DNA of 64,000 nt, taken from the NCBI GenBank assembly GCA_030248225.1, contig JASANE010012258.1, positions 25,477 to 89,476 of the forward strand, written 5' to 3'. Numbering within the stretch: the first letter of the stretch is position 1; each line of letters begins with the position of its first letter. The notes beneath the pieces are model-generated. The model saw only the letters and a program-made list of their open reading frames with translations, ran no database searches and had not been told where the DNA came from. A program made the position numbers and the translations under genes. This document shows, one piece after another, positions 29,647 to 41,589 of this stretch. The DNA is from Trileptium ribeirensis (lineage: Eukaryota > Nematoda > Enoplea > Enoplida > Thoracostomopsidae).

Positions 29647-32600
29647 GTATGTAAGCGTAAGTATGGAATGTTCCTTAATGTTTTTGCTGTTTACACTTAT
29701 TCACTACTCAGCCTCATACTTATTTCCATGATGGCTTTTAGTGTATAAGATATTAAAATTTTCAACAACAGTTTTGCATGATTGCAATTTTTGTATATCT
29801 AACAGTTACATGTTGAAAGCTTATACGACGAGTCTTGTTATTTTTGATTGATGATAACTTATTATTGAACTAATCGATCTTTACGTCACAATCATATTTA
29901 TTTTGTGTCAGATTTTTCGGAATATTTATATAAGTGTATATCGCGGATAAAGCGAAATTTCTAGCTAACCAGTTGATTTTCAATATAAAAAAGCATATCG
30001 GTAGTTATTCGAGATTAAGTTCCAGCTCCCTTAAATTTGTTTGCAGTTAGTGCTTGTATTTCTCACAAAAATTAGGTATGAAAATAATGAAAAGATGTTT
30101 CGCGGTAATAATTTGGGGAAGATCGACTGTTTTAATTTTAAGAGGATACATTATCGGACAACAAGCATAAGTAGTTGCTATAGTATTATATGCATTTTAT
30201 TATTACGTAGTACTTATTTTATATATATTTAAGACTTGGAGGCTTTTACTCATAAGTTTTCTATAATTAATGGTGCCAAGCGTCTTCCTCATTGGACCAA
30301 TGCGTCCCTTTGTTTCATTCTGTGGTGTTTTTGAAATTTGTCTATTATCTATATTATTGTAAATATCATAAGATTGTGACGCTGAAATAACACAACATAA
30401 CAGCTGATGTCTATTGTGGCATAGCCACTGGGAAAGTAATAATTATTATCGACACGTGATTCCGAACGCAGCTACGCGACCTTGAACGTGGTAAAAAGTG
30501 TAAGCATTCATTGTCTCAGGTTTTGAACCTATTATCAGGTTTAACTAGAAAAGGTTTCAGCGGTGGGTATTTTTCCTTTCGCTTAGATATTTCTAATTTT
30601 ACAGAATATTTCTCCAATTAGTTTAGTATGGTCTTGTTCATCTATCGTGGTTTCTCGGAGGGAATCCAAAACCACAAATCCCCTTGTAAGGCCAAATTTC
30701 ACAAACCATAGTGATGTTTCTTCTACAGGTTAAATATAATTCTGTCATTTTCATGTTTTTGCCAGTAGGACCTAGCGGTTTAGTGATACGTTTTCTGTGG
30801 GTGTTTTCTGTGATGTCTCTAGGTTTTTTGGGGCCGCGTGTTCGGAGCGTTTTTATTGTTTCGATATCTTTACTATTGTGTGTGAACACATCATTTTATT
30901 TCCCTGAAAATTGCAAGATCGACACAGGACTGTCACCTCCTAGATCTCTTCGCGCCGAAGATTAAACAAAGTTGACAGTATGGGCCCAGTGGTTAGTTCT
31001 GCAGCCCTGCGATTAAGTTGTACCAAAAATCTATGTTTTACACAATATGACGTACAAAGCATAACTCGTATAGCGGCGCATAGCTCGTAAACAGGGTGAG
31101 ATATCAAGAATGTCTTCTGCATCTCATTTGTAATTATTTTGACCTTATTTAGCGGTTCCATCTATAAAATTGGTGCTGCAGTGGTACCGGTATACCAGAT
31201 GTTCACCATGTGTATTGTATTTTGGCTATAAAAATTGGATTTTTGCCCAGTTTTGAGACCATAAGTTGATGTTGGGGTCAAAATTCCAAAAAATCGAAGC
31301 AATAAGTTGGGAAACCATATTTGATTGACATTTTTTTTGCCTCAATTCACATAGATTAAAAATTCGCGCAACGGAAGCATTTCGACGGACCATCAAAACC
31401 TATTTTTGTATCTAATGGCGTCCCAGAAGCTCAATTTTTGATATTACCTTATGTTTGAAGCCCTTAAATTAATTTTGGCTGTGCAAATTGGTGTTTGGAT
31501 AGATCAAGTTTATTTTTTAGACAGCCTAACTATGATTTAGGCCTCTTCTAGTTCTTAATGTACCCCAAAAGGGCCAAATTTCGCTGTCAACTCCTGTTTG
31601 AAACCCTTAAATAAATTTCGGTTTGCAAGTTGAGTTTGCCTGATATATACTAGATCGGGGAAGGTCATGTTTATTTTTTTGGACAGCCTAACTGTGATTT
31701 TGGCTCTTCTAGACCTGTAAAATAACCTAATTTACCCCTATGATGGCCACATTTCGCTGTCAGCTCCTGGTTGAAGTCATTATTTTAATTTTGGCCTTGC
31801 AAATCGTCTGGATTATAGATACTAGGTCGGGGAATGTGTTGCTATTTTGTGGACAGCCTAACTATAATTTTGGCTGTTGTAGCCCCCTCCTCCAAATACC
31901 CTAATTTACCATCAAAAATGCCAAATGTCGTTGTCATCTCCTGTTTGAAGCCCTTAATTAAATTTTGGTTGTGCAAAATAGAGTTTGAGTGACAGATATT
32001 AGTTTGGGGAAGGCCAAGATTATTTTTGGGCAGCCTGACTATGTTGTTGTCTCGTCTAGCACCCAATATACCCTAATTTACCCCCTCAATTACCAAATTT
32101 CGTTGTCATCTCCTGTTTGAAACAATTATATTAGTTTTGGTTGAGCTGAATTGTTAGGGTGACAGATACCTGGTCGGTTAAGGTCAAGTGTATTTTTTGG
32201 GCAACCTAACTGTGATTTTGGTTCTTGTAGACCCCCAAAATATTCTAATTTACCCGTACAGTGTCCAAATTTCGCTGTCATCTCATGTTTGAAACCCTTA
32301 AATTAGTTTTGGCTGCGCAAATTGTTTGGGTGACAGATGCCTTTTCGGGGAAGGGCAAGCATATTTTTCGACAGCTTAACTATGATCTTGGCCCTACTAG
32401 CCCCCACAAACACCTAAATTTACCGCCAAAATGACCAAATTTCGCTGAGAGCTCCAGTTTGAAGCCACTAAATAAATTTTGGCTCTGCAAATTGTTTGGC
32501 TGACAGAGGGCTGGTCGGGGAAGGTCAAGTTTATTTTTTGGACAACCTAAATATGGTTTTGGCTCTTCTAGACCTCCAAAATATCCTAATTTATCCTCAA

Positions 32601-33284
32601 CATGTTCAAATTTCTCTGTCAGATCCTATTTGAAACTATTACTTTAATTTTGGCTGGGCAAATTGGTGTTTGGATGACAGATACTAGGGCAGGGAAGGTG
32701 CATTAAAATTTGGGTCAGGCAAAATGTAAATTCTATACTCCTGGAGTCTATAACCCTGTACGTTTTTGATTGCCGTAAAACGACATATTGATCAATGAAG
32801 GAACATGCATGTAATTTTTAGAATAACATGCATGTAATGAAAAAAGCTCATTTTCCGCCTTGTACAGTACACCAAGCCCATACTAATTTGAAAATAAAGA
32901 GTATTTTTCTGCTGAAACGGCCAATAACATGTTTCAAGTTCATTAAGAAAATAAATGCATTTTTCAAAGCAAAACCATTGCCATAACGCATTACCTCAGT
33001 ATTTCATTATTAGTGGTGTTATATTTTGCGTGTACAATTATCTTGTTAATGCATTATAATACTAAATCATCCTAAGCACTTACGTTTCAATACTGACACG
33101 ATTTGAAGTGAATACACTAATGGAAAAACGTTTCTAACATCGATTGTATAAAAAATATACAGTACACATGTTTTATTTTTCAAAATATATTGACATTGAC
33201 ATGTTTTCTTACATATTTTTGATTAAAGAGAAAAAATTGCTTGTTTTTATAGTTGCAATTTTAATTTTTCGTAAAATGTTTTAG
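29647..33284 (+). other. NSUN2 intron, 3.6 kb
   Basis: 29650-31200 is AT-rich with no recognised element; open frames on both strands at 30640-30960 match no family known to me. 31420-32720 is the 171-bp tandem array listed separately. 32720-33284 holds nothing recognised. Confidence 0.6.
31420..32720 (+). repeat. Diverged satellite-like array, about 171-bp monomer, 8 copies
   Basis: The block CTCCTGTTTGAAACCCTTAA recurs in variant form at about 31452, 31602, 31769, 31941, 32112, 32285, 32455 and 32627. The last six intervals are 167-173 bp. Each monomer also has an AATTTCGCTGTCA block, a GGCAAATTG(TTTGG)TGACAGAT block and GGTCGGGGAAGGTCAAG. Monomers differ from each other by tens of percent, so the array is old. 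Confidence 0.85.
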
Positions 33285-33359
33285 TGGTGACGGTACTTTG
33301 CGCAAGAATCCTGACATATGGAAATGTTGGAATCCGAATTCTAGTTATAGTTTGCACAA
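33285..33359 (+). CDS. NSUN2: NSUN2 exon D (GDGT..RKNPDIW)
   Basis: A 75-nt exon after AAAATGTTTTAG. The first T completes the Ser of the PCS motif, then GDGTLRKNPDIWKCWNPNSS follows, ending SLH plus two bases at AA|GTGAGT. This is the hallmark sequence after motif IV in NSUN2 (human GDGTMRKN). Confidence 0.95.
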
Positions 33360-34763
33360 GTGAGTGCGCATCAATTTATACTTATTATTTTTATAATATA
33401 TCATTTTCTTTAGAATGTGGGCTACCTGCGGGTATATTAATTGTAAAACTTAAAACAGATGTGTCAAGCCTTTCATCAAGTCATCATGTGAGTTATGCCC
33501 AGTCAAATATTACGGTTTTGGTCTAAATTGAGCAGTTTCAAGGGCTATTTTGCGTCTGAAAATGTTGCGCTGATGATACACGTACCAATTAGGAATATCG
33601 TTATTTTAGCTTTCATTCTTTAAAGAAAGGAAATTGCTCCCGTAGGCCATGCTCGAAAATATATTACTAAGTAATACGTACTGTGAAAATTTGATGCAAC
33701 TCGGTGAAACATTGCCCAGTTAGAGATTTAAAACGGAGCGAGCGGATTTCGACTGAGGGCGTTAGGGAGAAAATTATACAAAATTCTTTCTCTGTGTATG
33801 GGTATAACTCATAACACTCATCTTCGAGTCAATGGATTTAGACAATTTTTTATCGTTCCATAGCAAAAATGATGAAGATGGCCATTCGTTGAATGCTAAG
33901 TGACTACGCCCCCATTTTCTTGGCCAAAATCGTAAAAAACTGGTTTTACTAGGCCTTTGCCAAATCTAGCCATATTGTACCAGCGTTTCGTAGCCCATAA
34001 TGTTGCGATGCAAGTCTCACAGCGAAAAATAGCCGCCATTGGAACCAGTTCATCGAAATATGCAACTTTGTTGAACAACACTTTTTGTGGGATCACTCCA
34101 TGGGCTTCTGTGCGCCCGAATGTGTTTCATCGACCCTTTTCCAGAACTATATAAGTTTTTCAAACTTCGGCTTGTTATAGTGTGTATTATCTTTACAACA
34201 AGCCTTCATAGGTTACCAAGCAAGGTGATTTGGAAGGGTTTGTTATTTTATGTCCGGCATGGCTAATTATTACGCATCTGTGTGACAGTTAAAAGTGTCT
34301 GCAAATATGAAAATATGGAGCATATAGAGTAAAATTTTGTTCCTCACTTTGATATTTCCACCGAGAATGAACACACGTGGGGTTCCCTAAAGCCGCCTTT
34401 CCACTTTTAGAAAGGACGTGAACATGCTACTTTCAGACTTGCTAACAAATAGAGTCAAAAACCCTGAGATAATATTTGGTTATAACATCGTAATACGAAT
34501 CCTTCCATGCTGCATTTTGCCATATTTATGACAAATTTGTGTAATAATGTTGCTACTTAAGTTAATATAAGAAATGTATGTAATAATGTTCGAAACTGAT
34601 GTTTCACGGTATTACTGGAGTGTTCAACGTACAATATTGCTGTCAATCCCATAACACAGACGGAGCTTATTACGCTGTTGCATTGCCTGCTCAGTACGCG
34701 TCAAAAGTGAGTTCTGGTCGCTGGAAACGCGGTCGTCTGTCTTGGATGATTTGGATATTTTAG
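33360..34763 (+). other. NSUN2 intron, 1.4 kb
   Basis: Contains, at 33720-34150, a reverse-oriented copy of the dispersed repeat seen at 23400-23870 and 48540-48990 (CGGAGCGAGCGGATTTC, GAGGGCGTTAGGGAGAAAA). Nothing coding is seen. Confidence 0.55.
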
Positions 34764-34897
34764 CATTCAGACTAGAATTGTCAAACGTGGACTCGAACTG
34801 TTGTCACCGAACAACGGCCTACTCGTCTACTCTACGTGTACGCTGAATCCAGCCGAAGACGAAGCCGTCATTGTTCAAGCTTTGCAATGGGCTCAAG
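34764..34897 (+). CDS. NSUN2: NSUN2 exon E (catalytic nucleophile)
   Basis: A 134-nt exon after GGATATTTTAG. It reads (N)IQTRIVKRGLELLSPNNGLL, then VYSTCTLNPAEDEAVI and QALQWAQ, ending with one base. The Cys of YSTCTLNP is the motif VI nucleophile that attacks the cytosine C6 (human STCSLNPIEDEAVI). The donor is AAG|GTCGGT; the GT four bases later would put exon F out of frame. Confidence 0.95.
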
Positions 34898-36654
34898 GTC
34901 GGTAACCAAAGATTATAACAATATGTGGTTTTAGCATGATTTTATACGAAATCCTAATTTTGATTTATCGTGGCGCAATAGAACTATAGATATCGCTGGT
35001 AACTTATGCTAAAACTCGAACTCTCGTAACAGATGCTGGTGGTACAAGTTGCCAACATATTCGTGATTACGTAAGCCGTTAACTGTTTTTAGTTTTGGTT
35101 CTTAGATTTTATATTTAACGTGCTTATATTTTGGCTGTAGCTGCTAGCATATATGATTTCCTCCTTTTCCACGGTCATCAGCTCACTCATGTCACCAAAA
35201 ATCGCTACAGATTCGATCTGCAGTCAGCATTGACCTGTAACAGGCTGTTTTTGATGTATATACCACCCTAAACTTCTTGATTCGTGAATCCATTAAAAAT
35301 TCTAAATTGCGACCCCACCCAAAAAACAGAAACGCACAAAAACCCCCAGACAAGCGCGAAAACGCCAAAAAAAAAAAACACCCACCCCCAAAAAGAAAAC
35401 CCAGGCAAAAAAAAAAAGCGAGACCACCGCCCGACCAAGACAAAAAAAGAAAAACAAAATGACAGAAACAGATAAAAAAGAAATTTTACGGTTTTCCCGC
35501 TATCGCGCTTGTTTCACTCGCTCCGTTTCAAAAATATCTCACGAAAGACGTGATGACCTCCTTGGTGTGGTGGTACTTATTTTACAAGAAGATGACTGAA
35601 TTTTAATATATCAGAAATATGTCAGCATTTGAATGATTTTAGCACAATTAATAATTTCTGGTTTTAAAATGCCTTTCAAAATGTTTTTTGGGGCCCACAG
35701 GCGGGTATGGACCCAAATATTTTCACGTTGTCCCAAAAAATTTGGCTGGACCCAGGGCACTTCAGGATTCGGGGACATTGGGTTTGCTAATAAGTTTTAT
35801 TAGGTTTGCGCTTGGTTTGGATCATACCTAACAAGAAATCTCTTCATAACATAAATATCAACGTACGTAATAAGCAGATTAATACAGTCTAAAAAGATAT
35901 ACAAAATATAGTTAGCGTGCTGGAACTCCACAAACCACAGATGCTGTGCACCTGACAAAGGCGTACATGAAATTTGGTCCAATCGTTTGCATTTGGAGGT
36001 GGTGTAAATTTTGTATGGCTATGTAATTACGTTTCTTTATTGTGTCATAATTCGAAAATTCTCGAGCCAAAAATTTTAAATCTGGACCCAGGGTCGGCTT
36101 TGAAATAAATATCCTTCTCGTACGTGTTATAAGCAACCGACGAGTCACTAATAGTTGTAGCTTGTTTGTTGTGGTAGCGACCACACCTTTGCGGTTTGAA
36201 TATTACGTACCGTTTTGATCTATATACTAGTAGCTTGCCTTATTGCCAAGGTTGTTAATTCTGAGTGTAGAATACGTAATGTAGAGACCTATACAGTTAT
36301 ATTAAGCATCCTCTTAGAAAATAAGCCGGATATCAGCGACTTTTCTTGAATAGTTGATAAGATGTACCAGTAGCGCTTGTGCCTTCGCTACATTTCCTCC
36401 TACTCAGCCATGATTGTTGTGTCTCGCTTTTTCTTGGTTCTGGGTCTGTTTGTTGCGATGCAAGCTTTGTTACAGGGTGGACTTGGTTGCTGCCAGTTGA
36501 CATTTCATTACAGAGTTTTGCAGTATCAAATTTTGGAGCTTATATATTGTGGAAGCAAGTTATGGTTTTCCTGTAGCGTTAAGCGAATGCTGAGTAAACG
36601 TAGCAAATTGTGATTTGTAATATTTCTTTTGTCTTGCAGTGTTAATTTTGGTTG

Positions 36655-36787
36655 AGCCGACTATTGCAGTCGGCTGGAACATATAGCGACTGTTGCAGTT
36701 GCTAGAACAAATACATTTTCAGCTGTTGCAACTGAAACCAGCTCTTTAAGCTGGCCTCCGTGCTATGCTTCGACTGTTGCGGTCGAA
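36655..36787 (+). repeat. Series of five small hairpins, four with a TRTTGCR loop
   Basis: Hairpins at 36655-36675 (AGCCGAC, loop TATTGCA, GTCGGCT), 36684-36704 (TAGCGAC, TGTTGCA, GTTGCTA), 36717-36737 (TTTCAGC, TGTTGCA, ACTGAAA, with the pair next to the loop mismatched), 36738-36754 (CCAGCT, CTTTA, AGCTGG) and 36769-36787 (TTCGAC, TGTTGCG, GTCGAA). Stem sequences differ yet remain paired, while the seven-base loop is kept in four of five. Function unknown; it is intronic and sense to NSUN2. Confidence 0.65.
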
Positions 36788-37626
36788 CGAAAGATCATTC
36801 CCCTTCGTGATACGTAGCATCGTCAGAAACATTGGTAACGCCATATACCAGCTTATTGTGCATACCTCTTTACTAATCATGCATCCTTACTGATGCTGAA
36901 AAATGCGCAGCTATGTAAGATGATTTGTTCTGCAAAATGAGACTAGAAACACCCAAATAGTTTGATCGTTTGCGCAGATAGAGTCGTTGCTCTGTATTTT
37001 GGATATCGTATTGGTATTTTTTATATTTTGTCGTGGGCTGATTCATAAACCTATTTTGACCTAACCCTAATGCGTAGATAATGACAGTAGCACTCCATGT
37101 GCGATTACACAGAGGATGATAGTTGATCTACAAAACGAGACCCTTGACGCCAACGTAATTTGAGCGGTTGCGGTGATATTGGAATTTTTTTATATTTACG
37201 GTCTCTTGGGCCCATTTAAAAAGGAATTTTATTCCAAATCTTGCAACCTAAAGGTGTCGTATATCAAAAACTTTATTCAGTTTTACAGACCGATATGCCT
37301 TAATTTGGGTCAAATATCTGCATAACTTATTGGAGTACAACCTATAGCATGTTTTATGGGGCGCCTTGCCGGCGCGACGCTAGGTCTTTCGGCTTGTTTT
37401 TTGAGGGAAAGATGTTGGAATAGGTTGTTACTTCCTGCTAATAAATTTTGAGACTTCGAATGAGCTATCGTGCCAATCAATCGAGTTATGCGTATCACCT
37501 CGGAAAAAAACACAAACAGACACCGTCGAAATTTACCACTCTAGCTAGTTATAATTCTTCGCTACGTTCGAAATTCAGTTATTAATGTGACATATTTATT
37601 TTGTTTGTCTCTAAGGCCGTGTATTT

Positions 37627-38024
37627 AAGAGAGAAACCCGTCAACAGCCCTCCGAAAAGTGGGGGGACTTCGTTCCCCATGTTCATTCCCGGGGGAAATA
37701 GCAAAGTGTGGCGGAATAAATTTTGCTTAAATTACTACATATATATGTACACATTTTCATGTAGTTTTACTGCCGTGCGTGTATTTTCAAGCTATAAAAC
37801 GACGTTTTTGCATTAGAAATAGAAACAGTGGTAATTAATGTTTACAAAACATTTTGCATACAAAAAATATAAATTTTAAGATATAAAAAAGTTTTGTTTT
37901 TGTTCAACATAGGGATTTCGGCCGAGTGGGCGATGGCGGATATGGGGGAATATCTCATGAATATGGGGGATTTGGAATGTAAGGGTCACTCTAGCCCTCC
38001 TCCCCCAACTGTGGACAGGCCAGA
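37627..38024 (-). mobile_element. MITE, CTGGCCTGTCCACAG family, copy 1
   Basis: Ends with CTGTGGACAGGCCAG at 38010-38024 and starts near CCCGTCAACAGCCCTCCGAA, a degraded inverted end. The interior (GGGGGACTTCGTTCCCCATGTTC; ATTTCGGCCGAGTGGGCGAT) is the reverse complement of the element at 52729-53096. Its end lies 46 bp before the NSUN2 exon F acceptor. Confidence 0.75.
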
Positions 38025-38070
38025 TGAGGATTTTGCATGCATCTTTTTCGAGCTTTTTGGTTTCTTTCAG

Positions 38071-38144
38071 GTTGCGTCGAGCTAGTTGACGTATCGAATC
38101 ATCTGCCAGATCTCAAACGTACACCTGGAATATATACGTGGAAG
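38071..38144 (+). CDS. NSUN2: NSUN2 exon F
   Basis: A 74-nt exon after GGTTTCTTTCAG. The first two bases complete a Gly, then CVELVDVSNHLPDLKRTPGI and YTWK follow, up to AAG|GTTTGT. Human NSUN2 has [20 protein letters not shown] at this place. Ends in phase 0. Confidence 0.95.
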
Positions 38145-39699
38145 GTTTGTACCTATTTGATGGCCAATGTAGCAATTATTTACCTAAAAAGTCATATACT
38201 ACGCCTAAGTCGGGAAGGGAGGGTTGTGGCATCCCCGAACCTCCCACACTAAGCTGTTCTTTCTTCTAACGATATAACGTTGGCCTATAAGTTGGCAAGG
38301 ACCCAGTTTGATTTTGTTACCTAATGAACATGGGGTGAGTAGTGGACAAATAAATCAACAGCTAATAGGAACTCCATGGTACAGTTTGATTTTGTTAAAA
38401 TATTTGTCTTTATCAGAGTTTGTGCTTAAACGAAAGAGCTGTGTAAAAACGCATGTCACGGTTAATAGGGTTTCCAGTCTTATTTTATTCTCCCCTGAAC
38501 AGTGCTATTCAGGAATGAGAGCTACAGTAAGTAACACACACCATTGTCCCCTCTACCACTTTTCTTCTTGCCACGGCCTCTGTCGAATTCGAATATACTG
38601 AACATGTAATGTCAAGAACTGGATTAAACCCAATGTATTCACAATGGTTTCTTATCATGTCGCCTGAAATAAGTAAACAGCAGCAGATAGTACAGCATGA
38701 GTCTGAACTCTTGAGCAAGTTGTGTAGGAAATGAAACTGAAACAGTATTACCCGCCAAAGTGAATTTCTTTATATTACGTTTATGTTTAGTTTTATGTAG
38801 AGCTTCATGGGCAACGGTTTCCTGTTAAACGAAAATTGATTGTTGAACCTGGGCGAGCGGAATTTCCACCGAGAGCGCTGGCGGAAAGATCGTGAAAATG
38901 TTTTTGTCTGTGGGTGTCATTCATAAACTCATGTCAGAACTTTTATCTACAGACAAGCATGAATATTTCATGCCTTTTCTTAGGTTTTCAATGTGCTTAG
39001 GATCAATGAATTTGATATCCAGAATATAGACTGTCTTTAGCACATAGTTTGGTTATGCATTGCAAGAATGATGTATGCATAGGTTTTCGGTACACTGAAT
39101 ACGATGGTTCGGTTATCTAGGGATCAATACCAATACTTCATGTTCAGTATGCAAACAGTTAAGGACAAAAATAAGTGCATTAAAAGCGATCGCCAAACGT
39201 AAACACCAACGAACGTTAGAACGTGCATTTACAAACGAACGTAAACGCGAACGAACGTTGTTATGTTTATGACCAAAATTTTTTGCCGTGGTTTCTGAAC
39301 GAACGCAAACGAACGTTGTAATATTTGTTTAAAAACGAACGTTGTTACATTTGTTTTTGTGCACTTGTTTTTGACCATGACTGTATTTTCGATGGGTTAA
39401 GGATTGACATGGTTTTAGAGTTTTCAATGAGTTTGCGTGGTAGAAATTTTAGAGTGGTTCATACACCAATCGCAAAACACGTTACACATTATTACATTAA
39501 CAACTAGATGAAATCATGCTCGTTTCGTTTCACCGTCTCTAGCTTTATACAAGTCGTTATTCGTGAGAGTGTCTCTGTGGAACACTCTTTGGATAAAACA
39601 TAAATTGGATTTGCTCCTTTGATGGATTAATGACAGTGAAAATAATACAATTTACTTAAACAGGATCACTACTTGAATCTAACTATTTAATAGTTTTAG
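38145..39699 (+). other. NSUN2 intron, 1.6 kb
   Basis: Contains the TA-type MITE at 39156-39383, and at about 38850-38910 a fragment (GGGCGAGCGGAATTTCCACC) of the dispersed repeat also present at 23830, 33735 and 48950. Otherwise unremarkable. Confidence 0.55.
39156..39383. mobile_element. Tc1/mariner-type MITE (CAGT..GGACAAAAATAAGTGCA)
   Basis: Inverted ends CAGTTAAGGACAAAAATAAG and, at the right, TGCACTTGTTTTTGACCATG then ACTG, with TA immediately after the right end. The interior is built of inverted ACGAACGTT and AACGTAAACG words. Same family as 39971-40158 and 55032-55179. Confidence 0.75.
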
Positions 39700-39836
39700 A
39701 TTATTGATCGCCAAGGTAATTTGTACAAATCAGAAAGTGAAGTCACTGACGCTGCAAGAAAACACACATCGGGACTTAAAGCAAGCTTATTTCCCCCTCC
39801 ACCTGACGTTGCAACCAGTCTTCACTTGGAGCGATG
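39700..39836 (+). CDS. NSUN2: NSUN2 exon G
   Basis: A 137-nt exon after TAGTTTTAG. It reads IIDRQGNLYKSESEVTDAAR and KHTSGLKASLFPPPPD...LHLERC, the Cys being split across the donor ATG|GTAAGT. This corresponds to the human KDGQWF...MFPP...MHLERC segment. Phase 0 in, phase 2 out, consistent with both neighbours. Confidence 0.92.
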
Positions 39837-39970
39837 GTAAGTTACGTTTTGTTTTACAAGATCGCGGATTTGCCTTAAATTGTGTGTCATTTGTGTGCTA
39901 CTATTATATCCAATATACTAGTTTCACTGTTGTAGTATTTTTTGTACCTCAGATATTCGAAAAGGACATA

Positions 39971-40158
39971 CTGTCACGGACAAAAATAAGTGCACCAAAA
40001 ACGAAAGCAACAACATTTATTTTTATAAACGAAGTTACAACGCAAAAATAATCGTTCTAAAGTATGATTTTTTCGTTTACGCTTGTTCGTAAACCGACGC
40101 TCTAACGTTGTTCGCGTTTAGCATTCGTTTTTTATGCACTTATTTTTGTCCGCGCCTG
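39971..40158. mobile_element. Tc1/mariner-type MITE, 188 bp
   Basis: Flanked by TA on both sides (39969-39970 and 40159-40160). Left end CTGTCACGGACAAAAATAAG, right end CTTATTTTTGTCCGCGCCTG; about 24 bp inverted with few mismatches. No coding capacity. The cleanest copy of its family in the window. Confidence 0.85.
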
Positions 40159-40159
40159 T

Positions 40160-41286
40160 ACGATTTATGAATCCGAGCATACTTAGTTGCAAAAGCGTAT
40201 ACTAAGCATTGAAGAATTATGATCATAATGCAAACTGGGTGAGTGAAACGAAAGGAGGAAAATTATGAGAAAATTACTTTTTTATTAATTTAATTTAGAA
40301 ATTTTAGAAAATTAATTGTTTTATTCTATGGGAAAAATTCTCAATAGTAATGCTAAAAACTCAGGACATATCTTCCTTGGTAAACTGGCAAAAACTGTTC
40401 TCAGAGTTATTTGCCGATTGTGGCTGTACAGTTAAATCTGTTTCGTGGATTATATCTTGCTGCATCACGTTAAGTAGGGCAACCACTATGAGACTCGTTG
40501 AGATCCATAATCATGGTGTTTTAGCTCTTTTTGTGGGATCAACCCTGGACCGCTGTGTGTCCTGATATGATTCTTCAACCTTTTGTAATAAATATGAATT
40601 TTTTATTTTTGGATAGTTATTGCGTATTTTACTGTACAAGGAGTTTCTATTAGATTATTCTGCACATTGAACACGGTTGTTTTGTTGTTTAGATTGCAGC
40701 ATCTATTACATTTTCAGGATTTCTAGTGTTTTAGCGTCGACCAAATTAAAAAATACCTATAGTAAGTTATTTTGCGGAATGAGATGTCCAATACGGTTGC
40801 ACTATAAATTGTATTTGAATTAAAAAAGTATTGCTCGTAAATTTTAATAAATGTGGTAAGTTTCGATGTTCGGTTGTGATCTAATAATGATAGTCAAATT
40901 AATTAGCAGCACCTTAACTTGGCGGCATATTGTGGTGCTTTAACAGAAATCAGTATGGCTTGCTTTTTTACAGTCTGGCATATTTGCCTTAGGCAACAAA
41001 ATTAGCTACTTAACGCGATGACGATATCGATAGAATAAATGTCATAGCTTATATCTATTATCGGGCCGAAACCCCTTGATTTTGGTATTTGATAATGCAG
41101 CATGCGGTTGGACTTCGTCACCTTCTACCGAACAATGATGTGGTTTGTAAATGGTCACAACCTGCAGAAGTCACATTCAAAATTACTTCCGAATGCTCAT
41201 TTACATAATGGGTTGTCCGATACCATCTTTGGCTCGCCGCCGAATTCAAACTGTTTATTTTGAAGTTTAATAGCATACTGTTACAG
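40160..41286 (+). other. NSUN2 intron between exons G and H
   Basis: The 1.45-kb intron starts at 39837; this is the part after the MITE. AT-rich, no recognised element or exon. Confidence 0.6.
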
Positions 41287-41569
41287 CTTTCGGATTTTGC
41301 CTCACGTTCAAGATACGGGTGGTTTTTTCGTTGCTGTACTACGTAAAACAAGATGTTTGCCCTGGGTTCGCGGCAAAGTGCCCACTGCAACAGAGCCAGA
41401 TGACGGTAACAAACAGAACGACTTCAGTGTATCTCAGAACGAATCTACTATGGAAGCGTCTGTATCGGAGGTCGTGGAGGATTCAAATAGATCCGGCAAC
41501 ACTGATAATGCTGAAACATCTTGTGCCTCGGCAGAGGCAGCTGGGAATGTGGAAATGCAAGAAAAGTGA
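41287..41569 (+). CDS. NSUN2: NSUN2 exon H (end of catalytic domain)
   Basis: After the acceptor ACTGTTACAG the frame completes a Cys and reads FRILPHVQDTGGFFVAVLRK, then TRCLPW. RILPH.Q.TGGFFVAVL is the motif that closes the methyltransferase domain in NSUN2. The following 60 residues are acidic and Ser-rich (for example SEVVEDSNRSGNTDNAETS), as in the human linker. The frame ends either at TGA 41567-41569 or, more likely, at a donor AA|GTGAGA whose GT is at 41566. Human NSUN2 continues for a further C-terminal region of which I found no exon in the window, so the true 3' end is unresolved. Confidence 0.9.
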
Positions 41570-41589
41570 GAACTATGACAGTTGTCCAA

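Larger units (their letters stand above)
34898..38070 (+). other. NSUN2 intron, 3.2 kb
   Basis: Holds an A/C-biased stretch (35310-35465, long A and C runs on the + strand), the hairpin series at 36655-36787 and a MITE at 37627-38024. The remainder has no recognised element. Confidence 0.6.
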
